A stretch of DNA of 64,000 nt from Moniliella sp. 'wahieum' (GCA_003971905.1 RSEE01000054.1:248001-312000); one strand, 5' to 3'. Shown: positions 31,679-43,452, counted from the first letter of the stretch. Numbers and translations: made by a program. The notes: generated by a model not told the origin, from the sequence alone.

Positions 31679-33799
31679 GCGCCAGTCGACCCGCACCGCC
31701 CCCATCAACCTCGCTGGCGCTGGGCGGGGCAGCCAGCCACACCCGCCCATGTCCTCGACGCCTCGCCTCCCTCGCCTCCCCCCTTCTGTGGCCTCCACAG
31801 ATGCTGCCTTTCCAAGGCAAGACGACGCAGTCCAGAAGCGCTTTGGCGACATCGTATAATGTACCTGAGACCCCCCCCGGCGGCACCGCCCCAGTGTGAG
31901 CCGCTGCGACCCCCATGTGGGGATGGGCGGTGCGCCATATGGAGCGCTCCGCCGCGCTCGCCCCCTCCAGCGACCACATCATCGCCCAAACGGCACCTGA
32001 TTCAAATACGAGCCACCATCCCACGCGCCACCCGCAGCCAGGATGATCGATGACGCAGATGACGCTTCAGAAGCTCCAGCAAGGCTCACTGCCCTACCTG
32101 CCCTTCTTGTCGCTCTCCTCCCGGCGGGCGAGGGACTGATCCAGCTAATCCGCCGCTACTCCCTCCGCGCGATCTTTGGCGTGGCGGAGCGGCTCTCGGT
32201 GAACCGCGCGTCATCGACGTGTTCGAAGGACAAGTATGGTATGTCTCAACGAATGTATTGGCCACTCTCCAAAATGCTCGCGGTCTCGTCTGTCCGATTG
32301 CAATGCCGGGGCACTCCCACTGCTACTGATGCCGCTGACGGTGACAAGTTGCGGGGCTCGGGGAGCATGCGGCAGTGCGTCGGCCTCTGTGCGTGCATCA
32401 CGCATCCCTAGAGAATATATCTGCTATACTATCAAGGTACATGGATGACGTTTTGTCGTGCCCTACCAGGCATCCTTTTTTTCTGGAACTGGCTGTGCTT
32501 TGATCAACTCTTCTCCTCGATATCGTCCCACCGACCTGACCAACAACAGGTCATGCATTACCCTCGCCCACCCACACAGAGTAACTTACTGTACTAAATG
32601 CCAACAATCTCGGGGCCGTTTGCGGCGTTCAGTCCCTAACGCGTAACGACTGATGTGGATCCACAATAATCAAAGGTGGTGAACACAAATGACCGCAGCA
32701 GACAATAAAAAGCGGAGAACACGGGCCATCGCGAGGATGGGCATATCAGCGCGGTAGTAAGCACAGCGTGTGCAGAAGAAGAGAGATTATCCGCGATGGT
32801 ACGTGTTACGAAGTTGGGACGTTGGACGTTGGACGGTCTCCGGCACGGGGTACTGCGTACTGGAGCTAGTTGTGCCCTGGTGTACCGAACAACGAAACGA
32901 ATAAGGAGAGGATGAGTCACTATCAAACTTTGGTGCCAAGAATCCCACGCCAGACCCAGGTATCATGACGAGACTCAAGTGCCGCTTCCAGCTGGAGAAC
33001 AATATGGTGATTGCTGGATACTATACGGACTGAGTAATGATGCATGTACTGCTGGCTCATTGCGCCCGGTACGCTCCTAATAGCATCAACGTTCAACGAA
33101 CACCCTCATCGATCGTAACTACATCTCTCACATCTCAAGTTTCATCGACCACATATGATCGATCATCAAACCCACCCTCACATATCCTACAGCCTTGCCA
33201 TTTCACTCGTATCCTGGAGGGTGTTGTGGGCGTCTCCTCCCGCCACCAGCGGCCGAGAGGGTGCCTTGACAGACAAGCGGAGGGCTGGGGCGCCACAGCC
33301 GAGCTGCGGAGACAAGTGGAGGGGGAAAGGGGACGAACGCACAACAGAAGGGCGATCACATATGTGCGTTTGTGCTCTTCTTTTTGGAACGGTTGAGCTT
33401 ATATTACTTGAGCTCAACACTACGGGCACCCAGGAATTTCCAATCGCTACTCCTCCCTTCGTCAGCGTGCCATCGGGCCACCGGCCGTCATTAATCATTT
33501 TGCCACACGGAATGAATGGTCAGATCTCGGATCGCACATCTCAGACGGAGGAGAGGAAGCAAGGAACTTCTCTCTCCATTTCCTAATTGCAAGATTCGTT
33601 GTGTTTGAAGGATGGGAGCCCTGGGCGCCAGATCATCGTCAGCGGGTCAACACGTCAGCACGTCACCTGGGTGAGCAAGAGACGCAGATCGCTCAATGGT
33701 ATTAGTAGTGGTGGCGGAGAAGTAAGATCCAGTTGGCAGTAGGTATGAGAAGGTTTTGGCCTAACGTGGGTTATTTAAAAAGGGATGTTCAAACACAGC

Positions 33800-33884
33800 A
33801 GCTACCTAGCTCAGGCGGAAGAGCGGTGGGCTCATAAAATACCTTGTGACCCACAGGTCGTCGGATCAAGACCGACGGTAGCTA
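33800..33884 (+). tRNA. tRNA-Met(CAU), initiator-like, with a 12-nt intron
   Basis: The cloverleaf is complete. The acceptor stem is AGCTACC with GGTAGCT, the D-arm GCTC/GAGC, the anticodon stem GTGGG/CCCAC with loop CTCATAA, and the T-arm GTCGG/CCGAC with loop ATCAAGA. A 12-nt intron (aaataccttgtg) sits after position 37, the usual site. A run of six T just after 33885 is a Pol III terminator, and the A box (TAGCTCAGGCG) and B box (GGATCAAGACC) are present. Initiator hallmarks are visible: the A1:U72 pair, A54 and A60 in the T-loop, and three G:C pairs next to the anticodon loop. The D-arm, however, looks like that of an elongator. No CCA is encoded, as expected in a eukaryotic nuclear gene. 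Confidence 0.9.
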
Positions 33885-34512
33885 CTTTTTTATTTTGCCG
33901 TAGTTAGTATACGCTGGTTGGGCTGGTGCAGCTCTCGGTGAGGCTGGATACGTCGCTGTTCAATCAATGTCGAGGGGGGCATCGGGCGATCAAATACAGC
34001 CGTCGGAACGGGGTCTTGCCCACCATCTATCCCGAGGGAACCAACCCACTTCCTCCTGCCCTGGTTCAACATGCGATTAGGCCGCCTCCTTGACCGGTAT
34101 TAAGGACCTGCAGATGGTCAACATTACCTGCCGTGTCCTCTCCCGGCCCGACGCGCACCAGCGCTCTTAACCCAGCCCAGCTTCAAGCTTCAGCCTTCAG
34201 CACCCTCGGCATGGTCCTCCATTCCCTAGCGCAGCGAATCCCATCTATATCCAACAGTAAGTGAGGGCATGTACATCGGTGCTCCAACGAAAGTGCTCAT
34301 CTTTTACACAAGCCAAGTTCGCCACCACATGCAGGTGGTCCACGGTGCGGACGAAATAGGCCGGTACATAGCGGCTTTGGTGGCCCAGCGTCGTAAGGGG
34401 AGCAGTGAGTATAACGGATAGCAGGGGTATTCGGGTCGTCAATTCGAAGTGTGTGTAGTGGGGGGAGGGGGGGGGGGCTCGTGGCTGGGGTAGGATGATG
34501 AGGCAAGACGGG
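33885..34512. other. intergenic, tRNA 3' flank and Pmp3-family 3' flank
   Basis: Begins with the Pol III terminator of the tRNA (C then TTTTTT, A, TTTT). No gene is supported in the rest. A minus-strand frame stays open here but lies beyond the likely stop of the Pmp3-family gene. Confidence 0.5.
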
Positions 34513-35620
34513 TCAAGTGTGGAGTTTTCTTCGGTCATGGACATCGTCCTGTACGGGGTCCAAGAACGGGTTCTCAGGAAGCGAGGTGGCGACCGAATGG
34601 ATCGAGCCAAGCGCATCCCCTTGCAGTTCCTCGTCCAAGACAGAATCCACCCTGGGGAAACCGCCACGGGAAGAAACACTGCGGTGGATGCTATCGCTGG
34701 TGGAAGAAAGCGAGGATCGGGAGACACCATATCGCTCTGCATACTGCTGGGCCAGGGGAGCCGAAGGATGTCGCCGAACACCAGAATGGGGCGGGCAGAG
34801 TGGCGAGAAAGACGGCTTTGGTCGGAGGACCGTACAGAGGGCGAGGACACCAAGGACGGCTCTCTTCGTTCCGACCCAGTATCGTCCCGTAGCGTGCTCG
34901 ACACACTGCCATGTCGTGACATTGCCGAGGCCTGGTGCCGGTTGCGCACGCTTTGGCTGCGCTGGAAGCGGTTCTCGCCGCGCAGACTTTGTTCAAATGG
35001 ATCGCGGGCGTGATGAGAGTGGGAGCGACGGAGGGAACGAGAAAACGTGCCGGTCCTTAGCAGGCCGTTGCCTGGGGCGCGGGAAGATGACGTCGCGTGC
35101 CGGTCCAACGCCCAGGGAAGGGGGATGGAAGACATCAGGCCAGGGGACGATGCTGGTGCGTAGGAGTCCCGCCGTGTGTCGCCCGTGACAGGATCAACTG
35201 TCTCGTCACGGCGCTGGCGGCCGGAATACGAGTCGTCATGCGCGCTTTCATCATCGTCCGACTGGCGGTGGACGCACGGCGATAAAGCTGCTCGCGGCGG
35301 GAGTCCATAACCAAGCCAGAGCGGACGGCCCAGGCGGGGGAGTGGTGTTTGCGTACAGTCACATTCTGGATCCAAAAGTTGTGGATATGGCCTGGAATGT
35401 AGCCGCAGCACGTCAGGATGACGTTGATGTAAAAGTCGATGCCAATGCCAAAGCGTATGGCGACCGCAAACGGGGGCAGGATCCAACCACAGAGCAGAAC
35501 CAAGACGAAGAGCCGGTGGTGACGCTGGAGAGGGGCGCGGGAATGGTGGCTCCTGCGGTGATTGCCCGCATGGCGGGTGGGGTGGGGCGGGGCGGAGGAG
35601 CGGGAGGATGCGTAAGCCAT
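34513..35620 (-). CDS. Pmp3/UPF0057-family membrane protein with a long C-terminal tail
   Basis: Pmp3 proteins are small two-helix plasma-membrane proteolipids that affect ion balance and stress tolerance. The start at 35620 gives MAYASSRSSAPPHPTRHAGN and a basic, His/Arg-rich stretch. The family core follows: LVLLCGWILPPFAVAIRFG, then GIDFYINVILTCCGYIPGHI and HNFWIQNV. Yeast Pmp3 stops near there at about 55 residues. Here some 250 further residues follow, rich in Ser, Arg and Asp, with QSDDDESAHDDSYSGRQRRD and FEQSLRGENRFQRSQSVRN. After a frameshift come QQYAERYGVSRSSLSSTSD and LPENPFLDPVQDDVHDRRKL before the stop at 34513. SNA-type fungal members have longer tails too, but this one is very long. 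At least two frameshifts are present. Confidence 0.85.
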
Positions 35621-35967
35621 GGCTGGGAATGCGGCTAGCGCATGCAGCAGCAGTGGTGCGCTGATGGTGGTGGTGGTGGCAATGGCGCGAACGGAGGCAG
35701 CGAGAGAAGCAGCTCGGACCAAGCCCAGCGTGTGGGAGGCGGGGGATGGCTGGTGGGCTCCGGCAGCTGGCCGCGGTTCGCTGGGGACTTGCGCCAGTGG
35801 GGGGGAGGGGTGGGCGGGGAGGGGGCGGGGGCAAGAAGGAGCAGCAGGTGGGTTGATAAACGACGGCTGCTGCCAGAAGCCGACGAGACGACCGGTGAGC
35901 TCGGGCGAGCGGTGAGGACCCGTGGTATGTGACAGTGTGTGACATGTATGACATGCGCCATGGGATG

Positions 35968-35975
35968 CACGTGAC
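35968..35975. promoter_or_regulatory. CACGTGAC box upstream of the Pmp3-family gene
   Basis: The same octamer as at 31671-31678, here 348 bases upstream of the start codon. Confidence 0.35.
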
Positions 35976-36394
35976 CGGGTGCTGAGACAGCGGCAGTCCC
36001 TGGCAGCGCGGAGGCAGCGGAACAGCGCGGGGCTGGCGAGGGCCGGCCGGTGCTGCATGTGATGTGGCAATCATCGATGGGCCATGGCCGGGCGTCGGGC
36101 ACGGGGCCAGCGCCGAGCCTGGCGCCTGGCCCCGCAGCACGGGCAGCGGCGCTGTGTCGGCAAGCTCCACGGAGCTTTCGGAGCACGCCCAGGCTGCCAG
36201 GGGGGGCAATGCATCGCCTCCTTGCTGGGTGCTGCTGTTCCTCGGTACGCGTTGCGCCTGAATATGAGTCGGAATGCATCCGCACGACTGCGTTCCTATC
36301 TTTTTCCTGGTTTGATTCTGAGCTGCCGCGGGGCTGCCTTTTTGCACGAGCCCTTCGAAAGGCGCCCGGCCCATGAACATGTAAGTGTGCTGAT

Positions 36395-36422
36395 GCGTTA
36401 CGCGTTACGCGTTACGCGTTAC
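36395..36422. repeat. 7-bp tandem array (GCGTTAC)4
   Basis: Four perfect copies of GCGTTAC, then GCC. The array is internal and does not resemble known fungal telomere repeats. Confidence 0.85.
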
Positions 36423-37063
36423 GCCTTGTGCCTTAGGGCATCTCCGAATCCCACGGCCTGGTCTGGTTCCCATATTCGAGAACAACCCTTGACACTTTCT
36501 TGACTTGAGACTGAGTCAAAACGTTTCGTTTGTTATGTCCGTTTTCCTCCTCTCCCACAGTCCATTCCCGCAGCCATGCATTGTAAGAACGTCTTCTACG
36601 CGCTAGCACTCTTCTTCCAGTCAAGCGCCGTGCTTCAAAAGCTTCAAAAGTAACTAATACTGACATGGACAAGAGGGAGAGGTGACGGTCAGCACTCAAA
36701 ATGACCGTTGGTACCGCGGGTCTCCACGCGCTGAGGCTGAGCACGCTGAGCGCTGAGCCCAGGCTGAGGCTGAGGCTGGGCGCTAAGTGCAAGTGTAACA
36801 TTTTAACACGCGAGCCCAAAGCCACACGAAGAGCCCCCCAGGTTGAACGTGTGGCAACGTGTGGCCGTGGCGCCTGCGCATTTCCATTTGCATTTCCGTT
36901 TGCACGGTCAAAGTGATCATCGATCACATCCCCCAGCTCTCGTTGGCTTTTTATACCCGGCATAACGCACGGACAAGCATGGTATTACTTGTGTAGTCCC
37001 CGTCGGCCCGATGCCCGCCGAGGTCGTCACGCGTCACGTAAACGTTTTGATTTCTCCCCTTGT

Positions 37064-37107
37064 CAAGCTTCAAGCTTCAAGAGCTTCAAGCTGCAAGCTC
37101 TTCAAGT
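37064..37107. repeat. AAGCTTCAAG word cluster
   Basis: Overlapping AGCTTCAAG and its variant AGCTGCAAGCTCTTCAAG repeat through about 45 bases. The same words, in either orientation, occur at 17090, 34182, 46391, 55035 and 55680. Function unknown. Confidence 0.65.
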
Positions 37108-37811
37108 GCGCGTCAGGCTCAGGCGCTCATCGATCATTCACCATCCCTCGCGTCGGCGGCTTGGCTGTCAGTTGCCGGGGAGCAGAGGCCGCTGTCTTGG
37201 CGCTCTTTCTGTTGGTTGCAGTCAAAGCCATTGGCAAAACGCCAGTACGCGCGTCACGCGTCAGTACTCAGTACTCAGTACCAGTGGAGAGGAAAACGAG
37301 TGACTAGTGACATGGTGACTCAAACGCTCAAGGAAAGTGGAGAGCCTTAAATTATCGCGTTGGAGTACTGAGAGTCAGATTATTACGGGGACTGGCGTTG
37401 CTGTACCGCTTCCCTCACCGGCTTTTCTCTCCCTTCCCCTCTTCGCTTCTCGCTTCCCCCCACGTTGTTGTTAGCCAACAAAGTGCGCTCCGAAGCGCGG
37501 CGAACACATACGGTCGGGCGAGTAGACCGTAGCCAGTCAATTGCATGCGGATCGATGCACGATGCCGCGTCCCTGCTCCGTGTCCTACTCTATCCACTCG
37601 GCCACCCGCCTGGATCGCAGCGTCTGACATCCGAACGTCAACTGGGCCCACCCCTGCGCTCCATCCCAGCCCCCGCCACCTCCTAGTACCACTACCACTA
37701 CAACACGTAGAATGTTCTGAGTGATCTGCTTGTACGTTCACCGTGCATTCCCACACGCGGATTTGCTACAAACAGATTGCGGCGGCGGGGAGGGGGGGGC
37801 CTCCTCATGCA

Positions 37812-40800
37812 TCATATCTCCCGCTCAAAACGAAACGTCCGGCCCCGAATCGTCATCGAGGATGCGCGGACCTCCGGCCGACGGTCGAGCCACTTGACAA
37901 AGGTGGGAAGGAAGTGCTTCGCGTGGCGCTCCACCATCGAGCCGACAAAGGAGCTGTCGGGCGACGGACGAACTCGTCTCGTCCTCCCATGCCACGGGCG
38001 TGTCGGGCGCACTGGTCATGCTCATACTCATGCTCGTGCTCATGCCCATGCCCACGCTCATACCCGCCCCGCCAGCGTCAAGTCGTGTCGGCGCTGGAGG
38101 ACGGCGCGGGCGAGGCGCGCTGTCAGTCGCGAGCGCAGCAGCCTTTTCCAGTAAGTACCCGGTAAACGCAACCAGATACCCATACCGCTGTAGGTACTGC
38201 ACAAACACCCCCGCAGCCGACGTAGGTTGTGGTGCTCGGCAGCGCGCTGCCGCGCATCAAATGTGGCCGTGCGTAGGTTCTGGACCGAAGCCATCTGGTC
38301 AATCGCCGAATCGGCCAATTGCTTGGCCAACCGGCCATACTGCAGGACAGACACCAGTTGAAGAATACAACGGTACTCCCTGCCCGAAGAATTTCTCGTC
38401 GTCCCAGTCTTCCTCCTGCGTGGCCGAGATGGCTTCGGTCAGGGTACGCACCCGACCCATCCGCACCCGCACTCCCCGCTGCCCTAGCTCTAGCCCCGAC
38501 ATGCCCGCCGCCTGGTCGTCATCAGGCTCCGAGGCCGAATCCTCGGAGCTTTCGCTCAGGACTTGTTGGGCCCCAGTCAAGAGATCATCGCCACTCACCG
38601 CAACGGTAGCAACAAGCGCAGCAATGATCATCCCCGTTGTCGTCCGTCCCCGGCCCATTTGGCAGTTCCATGCGCTCATCCAGCCACGCTGAAGCGCCGT
38701 ATGCACCCGAGCTTCGATTTTGGAGAAGGTCGCCGCTCTTGGCGCCTGCCCATCCGTCACGGCAATCCGAGCATAATCCACCGCGTATCCTCGGCAGCCT
38801 TGGGCATAGACTTCCCGTGGCGTCTGGATGTCCAGGTCTTCATTGTCAATCTGCGCCCCACAGCGGAATCACCTCGACCGGCCCGAGGCAGGCCCACCTC
38901 GTCGTGAAGCAGCACACGGTTGCCCCGAGCGCGCGACTCGGCAATCACGTCCCGTTTGAGTGCCGCCTCCATCCGCTCCACCACTTCGGTGGAAATGCCA
39001 GTGGCCTCGACGTTGGTCAAAGGCTGGTCTGCCAAGCGCAAGACGTGAGGACGCCCCTTGACATACAACACCGGTTCCTCGCGCAGCGAGGTCCATACCA
39101 CCCCGTGCACAGACGTCGACCCCGGCCACTGCCTGTCGTTAACGACGATTGTTTGTCGATGGTGGGCTACATCCCGAGCATGCGCATAAGAGTGCCGGTC
39201 TCTTGAGTGAGGCATCACCCCCTTTGTTGCAACCCGGCCCGCAAACCTTCAACCGAGGGCATCCCTGTTCCCCATACCACCCCTTTCCGCTAGGGCTTGC
39301 AGGTTGACGCTCGCTGATAGAGAGTCAACCGGAAACCAAAGGAGGGCCTCCTCGCGCAGGTTGGGCATTCCTTCGATCCGCAGGGGCAAGTTGCGCTTGA
39401 GAATCCCTGGGAAAAAGTCCGACTTGAGCAAAGTAAAGGGCGTGAGAATGTCACCGCTGCGAGCGCTGATCACTTCTTGCTCCTCCGTCTCCGTCACGTC
39501 AATATCGGCAGGCTCTCGGCTGCTAGGCTTCGTTTCTCCGCCGGCTCGGCTGAGCGCAGATAGGCGCCGGCCTTGGTTGGGAGAGGGGTGATGGTATCGA
39601 GACTGCGGCGGTCAAACTCTTGCGAGATGGTCTCAAGAACAGGCTGCGATGCGACAAACTTCTCGTACGTGGGGCGGAGGGGAGTTGGCTGTCGGTAGAC
39701 ATGAGATAGGCTTGAAGAATCATCAGACCAAAGTAGCGTTTCAGCCCAGCAATGCCCGACGCAATCCGTGCCGTACGCACCCCGCATCGGTTGTTTCGGC
39801 TGCTGCGGCACGGTCCTCCTCATCGCATCGCGAATGTTGAGGATGGTGGAGCATCGGTCGATCGCTGCATCAACCTTGCGCTTTACCTTGGTGCCCTTGG
39901 GCAAGACGCGGAGTAAACTGTTGATAATGCGGTACTGCAACGGTGTAGAACGGGACGTTTGCACCTCATCTTCGGCACCGGAGATGGGAAGGCGGGCGCC
40001 ACGCCCACTGCTTGGAGCTGCGGAAGCGTCACTCCCAGGCAGCGAGACCTTGGCGCCTGACCAGCCACTTCAGGCACCGAGGCGTGCTCCTCCAGCGTAT
40101 CCGCACCATCGACCCAATCCGAGACCATGGTGACAATGATCGAGGCCAGGGTACTGCGCCCACGGCCGAGTTGGTCATTGACCACAATCGGGGACGATCC
40201 GACCCGAGCTTTGAAAATGGTGATGAGCAGATCATCAATGTCATTGGGGTCAGGCATCCTCTCCGATGTGATGGGAATCCGACGGAAGGCCAGCTTAGTT
40301 GGCGATCTTTCGTCCGTCTCACCCAAGGCTGGAGCAGAAGATATCGTGTCGTCCTCGCCCGAGCCATTGTCCGATTCAAGTCCTGTGGCAAGTTCGGCCA
40401 TGTCGGACGCTTGGGCTGCCATGACCTCTGCCACCGTTTGTACGTCCTTTGGCGCAGCCTCGACCCACATGGGCACAACTTGGCCTCCAGCAGTCTCAGT
40501 GTGGAGAAGAATGCTTCCTTCCCCGGCCCTCAGTTCCATGAGCACATCATCCTTCAGTCGCTCCTCGAGCAGCTGCAGACGAGACCAGCTGATTCCGCTA
40601 AAAGACTTGATGTTGCGCAGGCTCACCTCGCTCGGACGAAGACAGTAGGGCTTGCCATTGATATAGACCAATGGCTCCTCACGCAAGTTGAGCCAAGTGA
40701 TGCGCTTGGGGGGGCTGAAAGAGCGGCGAAGAACGGTCAATAGGGCATTACGAATGCCATGCTGGGTAGGTTGCCCCGTGGCATAAACGTCCATGTGCTC

Positions 40801-42723
40801 CACCTGGGTAAAGTTAACTGTACCGGCAACAGCTAAACCAGCATGAGCTGCCGCCTCGGCAAACTTGTGCCAAATGTCGCGCTTGAGGATAGTGTGGGAA
40901 CGCAGCACAATACCGACCCGATTGCGGACCACGTGTTGAGCAAATTCATCCCCAATCTCGTGCTCAGCCTCGCCTCCCTCAAGCACAGTTGAAATGGTTA
41001 GCGGTTGGCCTGAGATGGCAGCACTCAGTACGCTCAGATCGGCCACAGGATCAAAGACGTAGAGGGGCATGCTCCGAGCGCGGATGCGCTTGACTCCACT
41101 CCAAATTTCGGGCCGGTTCTGGAGCCAGACACTGAATCGGTGACTGAAGATGGCCGTTTGGGAAGCATTGACATAGGAGGCAAACGCAATAAGGAAGTAG
41201 TAGCGTTCCAGACTGCGCAACGCCTTTGTCAGAATGACCCGCGCCTCCTGTCCGTCCTGCTTAGGATCCGATTGGCTCGTGGCGGCCGCATATTGGACGC
41301 GGCCAAGAAGGATCGCCTCACGCAAGTTGGTCACTTGGGCAGCCGCGTCAACAGCAATGTCGAGCGTAACCTTGTCCTCCCCCTGATCGAGAAGCCCAGT
41401 GAGCTGCATGATGATGCCAAAGTCACCTGAGCTTGCCTTGCGCAAGTTGTCAAGGAGGACAGGTTGTGTCATTAGAGCCATCATGATACTCTGGCTCATC
41501 TCACGAGGGAAAATGTCCGTAATGTCCTTGAGGATACGTAAAAGAGCTGTAGTCTGAGCTTGCTGCTGGTGGCAGCCTCGACGCTCTTGGCCACGGCTGT
41601 GCTGGGTCCACTGGGCAAGGCTGTGGCAGCCATCGAGTCAGGCCCCCGCTGGCCATACGCCTTGAATGGATCCGGGTACCCAAGAAGTAACATCTGCTTG
41701 CGCCGGATCAATAGGGCGGCCACCATAGCAAACGTGGTCCGGTTGAAGCCGGCACCACAGTTGGCTACGAGTGACGTGTTGCGGGGGTCGATGCGCTTGA
41801 TGATCTGGGCATAGGCATCCAGCTGGGAGACGGTCAGTCGATGCACACTCCAAGAGAGGGGAGAGAGAAGAAAGAATGCATACATAGTTGTGCTCAATCG
41901 GCTGGTTCTCGCCAATGGGAACGCGGTGATACTCGAGCTTCCAGCCGGAGCGAATGAGGTGCAAGAAGACTTCCTTGACAGTTAACACAGACTCGTTTTC
42001 GAGGAAAACCCAAGTTGGGACAATCCGGCCCCCGCTGTCTTCCTCATGGACCAGCAACATGTTTTGGTGACGGGCGGCTTCGCGATAAATGTCTTCCTTG
42101 AGACGATCCTCAATGCCTTCCAGATTTGAGGCGCGGTCGGAGATCTTGAGTGTCCGGCGTGGGTTTTCAAAGTCACGTAAGACGAAGGGTCTGCCAGAAA
42201 TGTAGATGACAGGTTCTTCGCGAGTGCAAACCCAAACGCACTTGTCGCGGGTTCTGAAGTTGGGATTGTGCAGTCCGCCGGTGGGGGTGTGGGTGCCGGA
42301 GGCTACACCGGCGGGGCTGAAAGTGCCGCTCTGGGGCATAAGAAGCGCAGCAGCAGCGGCCGAGGCGGGGTCGGAGGTGGGGGCAGGGCTGGTGACATGG
42401 TGGTGGATGTGGAGGTTTGGCTGACAGCCCAGCGCGGCGAGGATGGACTTGAGGCCGGGGATGCTGGGCTGGGCCGAGCCATACACGCCCAGATCGGCAG
42501 CGGCCTTGCGGAAGTTGGGGGCGCCGCTGAGTTGGATGGGCAGGTGGGAGGGGCGGGCGCCAGCGTATGCGTCGGTCTTGATGATGAGGCCGCGGGTGAG
42601 GACGTTGCCCTTGCGGCCGCGTACGACGGCATCGTCTTCACGGCCGGCCCACCAGGCAAGCTGCTGCTGCTGGTCGGCGACGGAGGGGCTGTGGGTGCCC
42701 GGGGGGAACGGGGACCCGACCAT
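37812..42723 (-). CDS. paladin-like / PTP-like phytase repeat protein
   Basis: Paladin proteins carry repeated phosphatase-like domains (PTP-like phytase family). About 1,500 residues are encoded. The chosen start (42723) gives MVGSPFPPGTHSPSVADQQQ. Each unit has a conserved strand: TREEPVIYISGRPFVLRD (about 42200), LREEPLVYINGKPYCLR (about 40670) and LREEPVLYVKGRPHVLRL (about 39070). A phosphatase-like loop follows: NCGAGFNRTTFAMV (41739-41759), NDQLGRGRSTLASI (40155-40175) and NCQMGRGRTTTGMI (38644-38664). After the loops come helices such as YRIINSLLRVLPKGTKVKRK. Loops 1 and 3 keep CX5R; loop 2 has Asp for Cys. A 61-nt intron (41823-41883) follows EHNY. The C-terminus reads SPDSSFVGSMVERHAKHFLP and ends GRTFRFEREI. 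Several frameshifts are present, mostly in the third unit. Substrate unknown. Confidence 0.88.
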
Positions 42724-43452
42724 GGGACGGCGGGGGATGGGGGGGATGGGCAGGGGAAGGGGCTGGAGGGCGTGGACGGGGCGCAGAGCACGACGGAGAC
42801 TAGCCGGTGGTTGGTAGCTTCTCGTGCCCTGGCAGGTCACCGATCCAGCCGAGGCAGAGGCTCGGCTGAGAGCTGGGACACTGCCCGCGTGCTGGGAGAC
42901 GCGCGCCAAGCATAAGCGGGCCTGGGCGTGGGAGCGGTGACGGAGTGATAGTGACGCGAGTGACTAGTGACTAGTGACGCACAGACGGGGGACGCGACGG
43001 CGGACTCGGAGGGACGAAGACACGGCTATGCGAGGCGAGGCGATGGATGGTGGGGGGCGCCGCCGCCGCAGCAGCACCCGCTGCGGACAGCAAACGACGC
43101 CAGAGGGGGCGGTGGTGTCCGACGGCTGGATGTGGGCGTTCGACGGTCGATGTGTGAGCGGGACGGCTGGGCAGGCAGGCAGGCGGGCACTGGTCACGTG
43201 GCGCGAGTGACGTCACGCGCCTGCCCAGAACGGGTGGACAGTGGGGCGGGCAGCGAAGGACTAATTAATGACAGCCGCCGCGCTTCTGCCTTGGTCACAT
43301 TTTGCCCCTGGGCTAGCCTCCCTCGGCTGGCCTCTCCATGGCCTCCCCTCGGCCCCCCATCCACCCACCCCCAGCAGGCCTGGACGCCGCCGCCGCCACG
43401 CCCCGCTTGCCCCACTTGCCCCCCTCTCGCCTCTGCCCGCCGCCCCGCCGCC
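42724..43452. promoter_or_regulatory. divergent promoter between paladin-like and hydrolase genes
   Basis: The 729 bases separate two divergent starts. CACGTG (43195-43200) and a perfect CRE TGACGTCA (43208-43215) stand 8 bases apart. A GTGACTAGTGACTAGTGAC word lies near 42957-42976. The left start is uncertain, so part of this may be coding. Confidence 0.55.
43195..43215. promoter_or_regulatory. paired CACGTG and TGACGTCA boxes
   Basis: An E-box and a perfect CRE palindrome lie within 21 bases in the shared promoter, about 240 bases upstream of the hydrolase start. Close pairing suggests a regulatory module; no binding evidence is available. Confidence 0.45.

Larger units (their letters stand above)
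31348..33799. other. intergenic region upstream of G-alpha and of the tRNA
   Basis: About 2.45 kb without a supported gene. The G-alpha proximal part has a palindrome (31614-31626) and CACGTGAC (31671-31678). A plus-strand frame at 32043-32411 begins MIDDADDASEAPARLTALPA and has a hydrophobic stretch, but no domain, so it is not called. The rest (32.4-33.8 kb) shows no coding signal and is less GC-rich. Confidence 0.5.
35621..37811. other. repeat-rich intergenic region
   Basis: About 2.2 kb without a supported gene. It contains CACGTGAC (35968-35975), the (GCGTTAC)4 array (36395-36422), a cluster of GCTGAGC-type words (36728-36785), a block of AAGCTTCAAG words (37064-37107) and AGTACTC repeats near 37262-37280. 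A long minus-strand frame continues from the Pmp3-family gene into it (to 36380), but its predicted protein there has no domain and lies upstream of the best ATG. Confidence 0.55.

Noticed and set aside
32043-32411. Small plus-strand gene beginning MIDDADDASEAP
   Set aside because: Some hydrophobic helix-like sequence, but no domain, and the composition becomes random after about 60 codons.
35630-36380. Upstream part of the 711-codon minus-strand frame
   Set aside because: It lies beyond the best start of the Pmp3-family gene, has no domain, and covers promoter-like DNA with a CACGTGAC box.
36395-36422. Internal telomere or centromere repeat
   Set aside because: The GCGTTAC unit does not match fungal telomere repeats and only four copies are present.
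42268-42915. Plus-strand Gly/Ala-rich frame opposite the paladin-like N-terminus
   Set aside because: A shadow of GC-rich coding DNA on the minus strand; no independent evidence.
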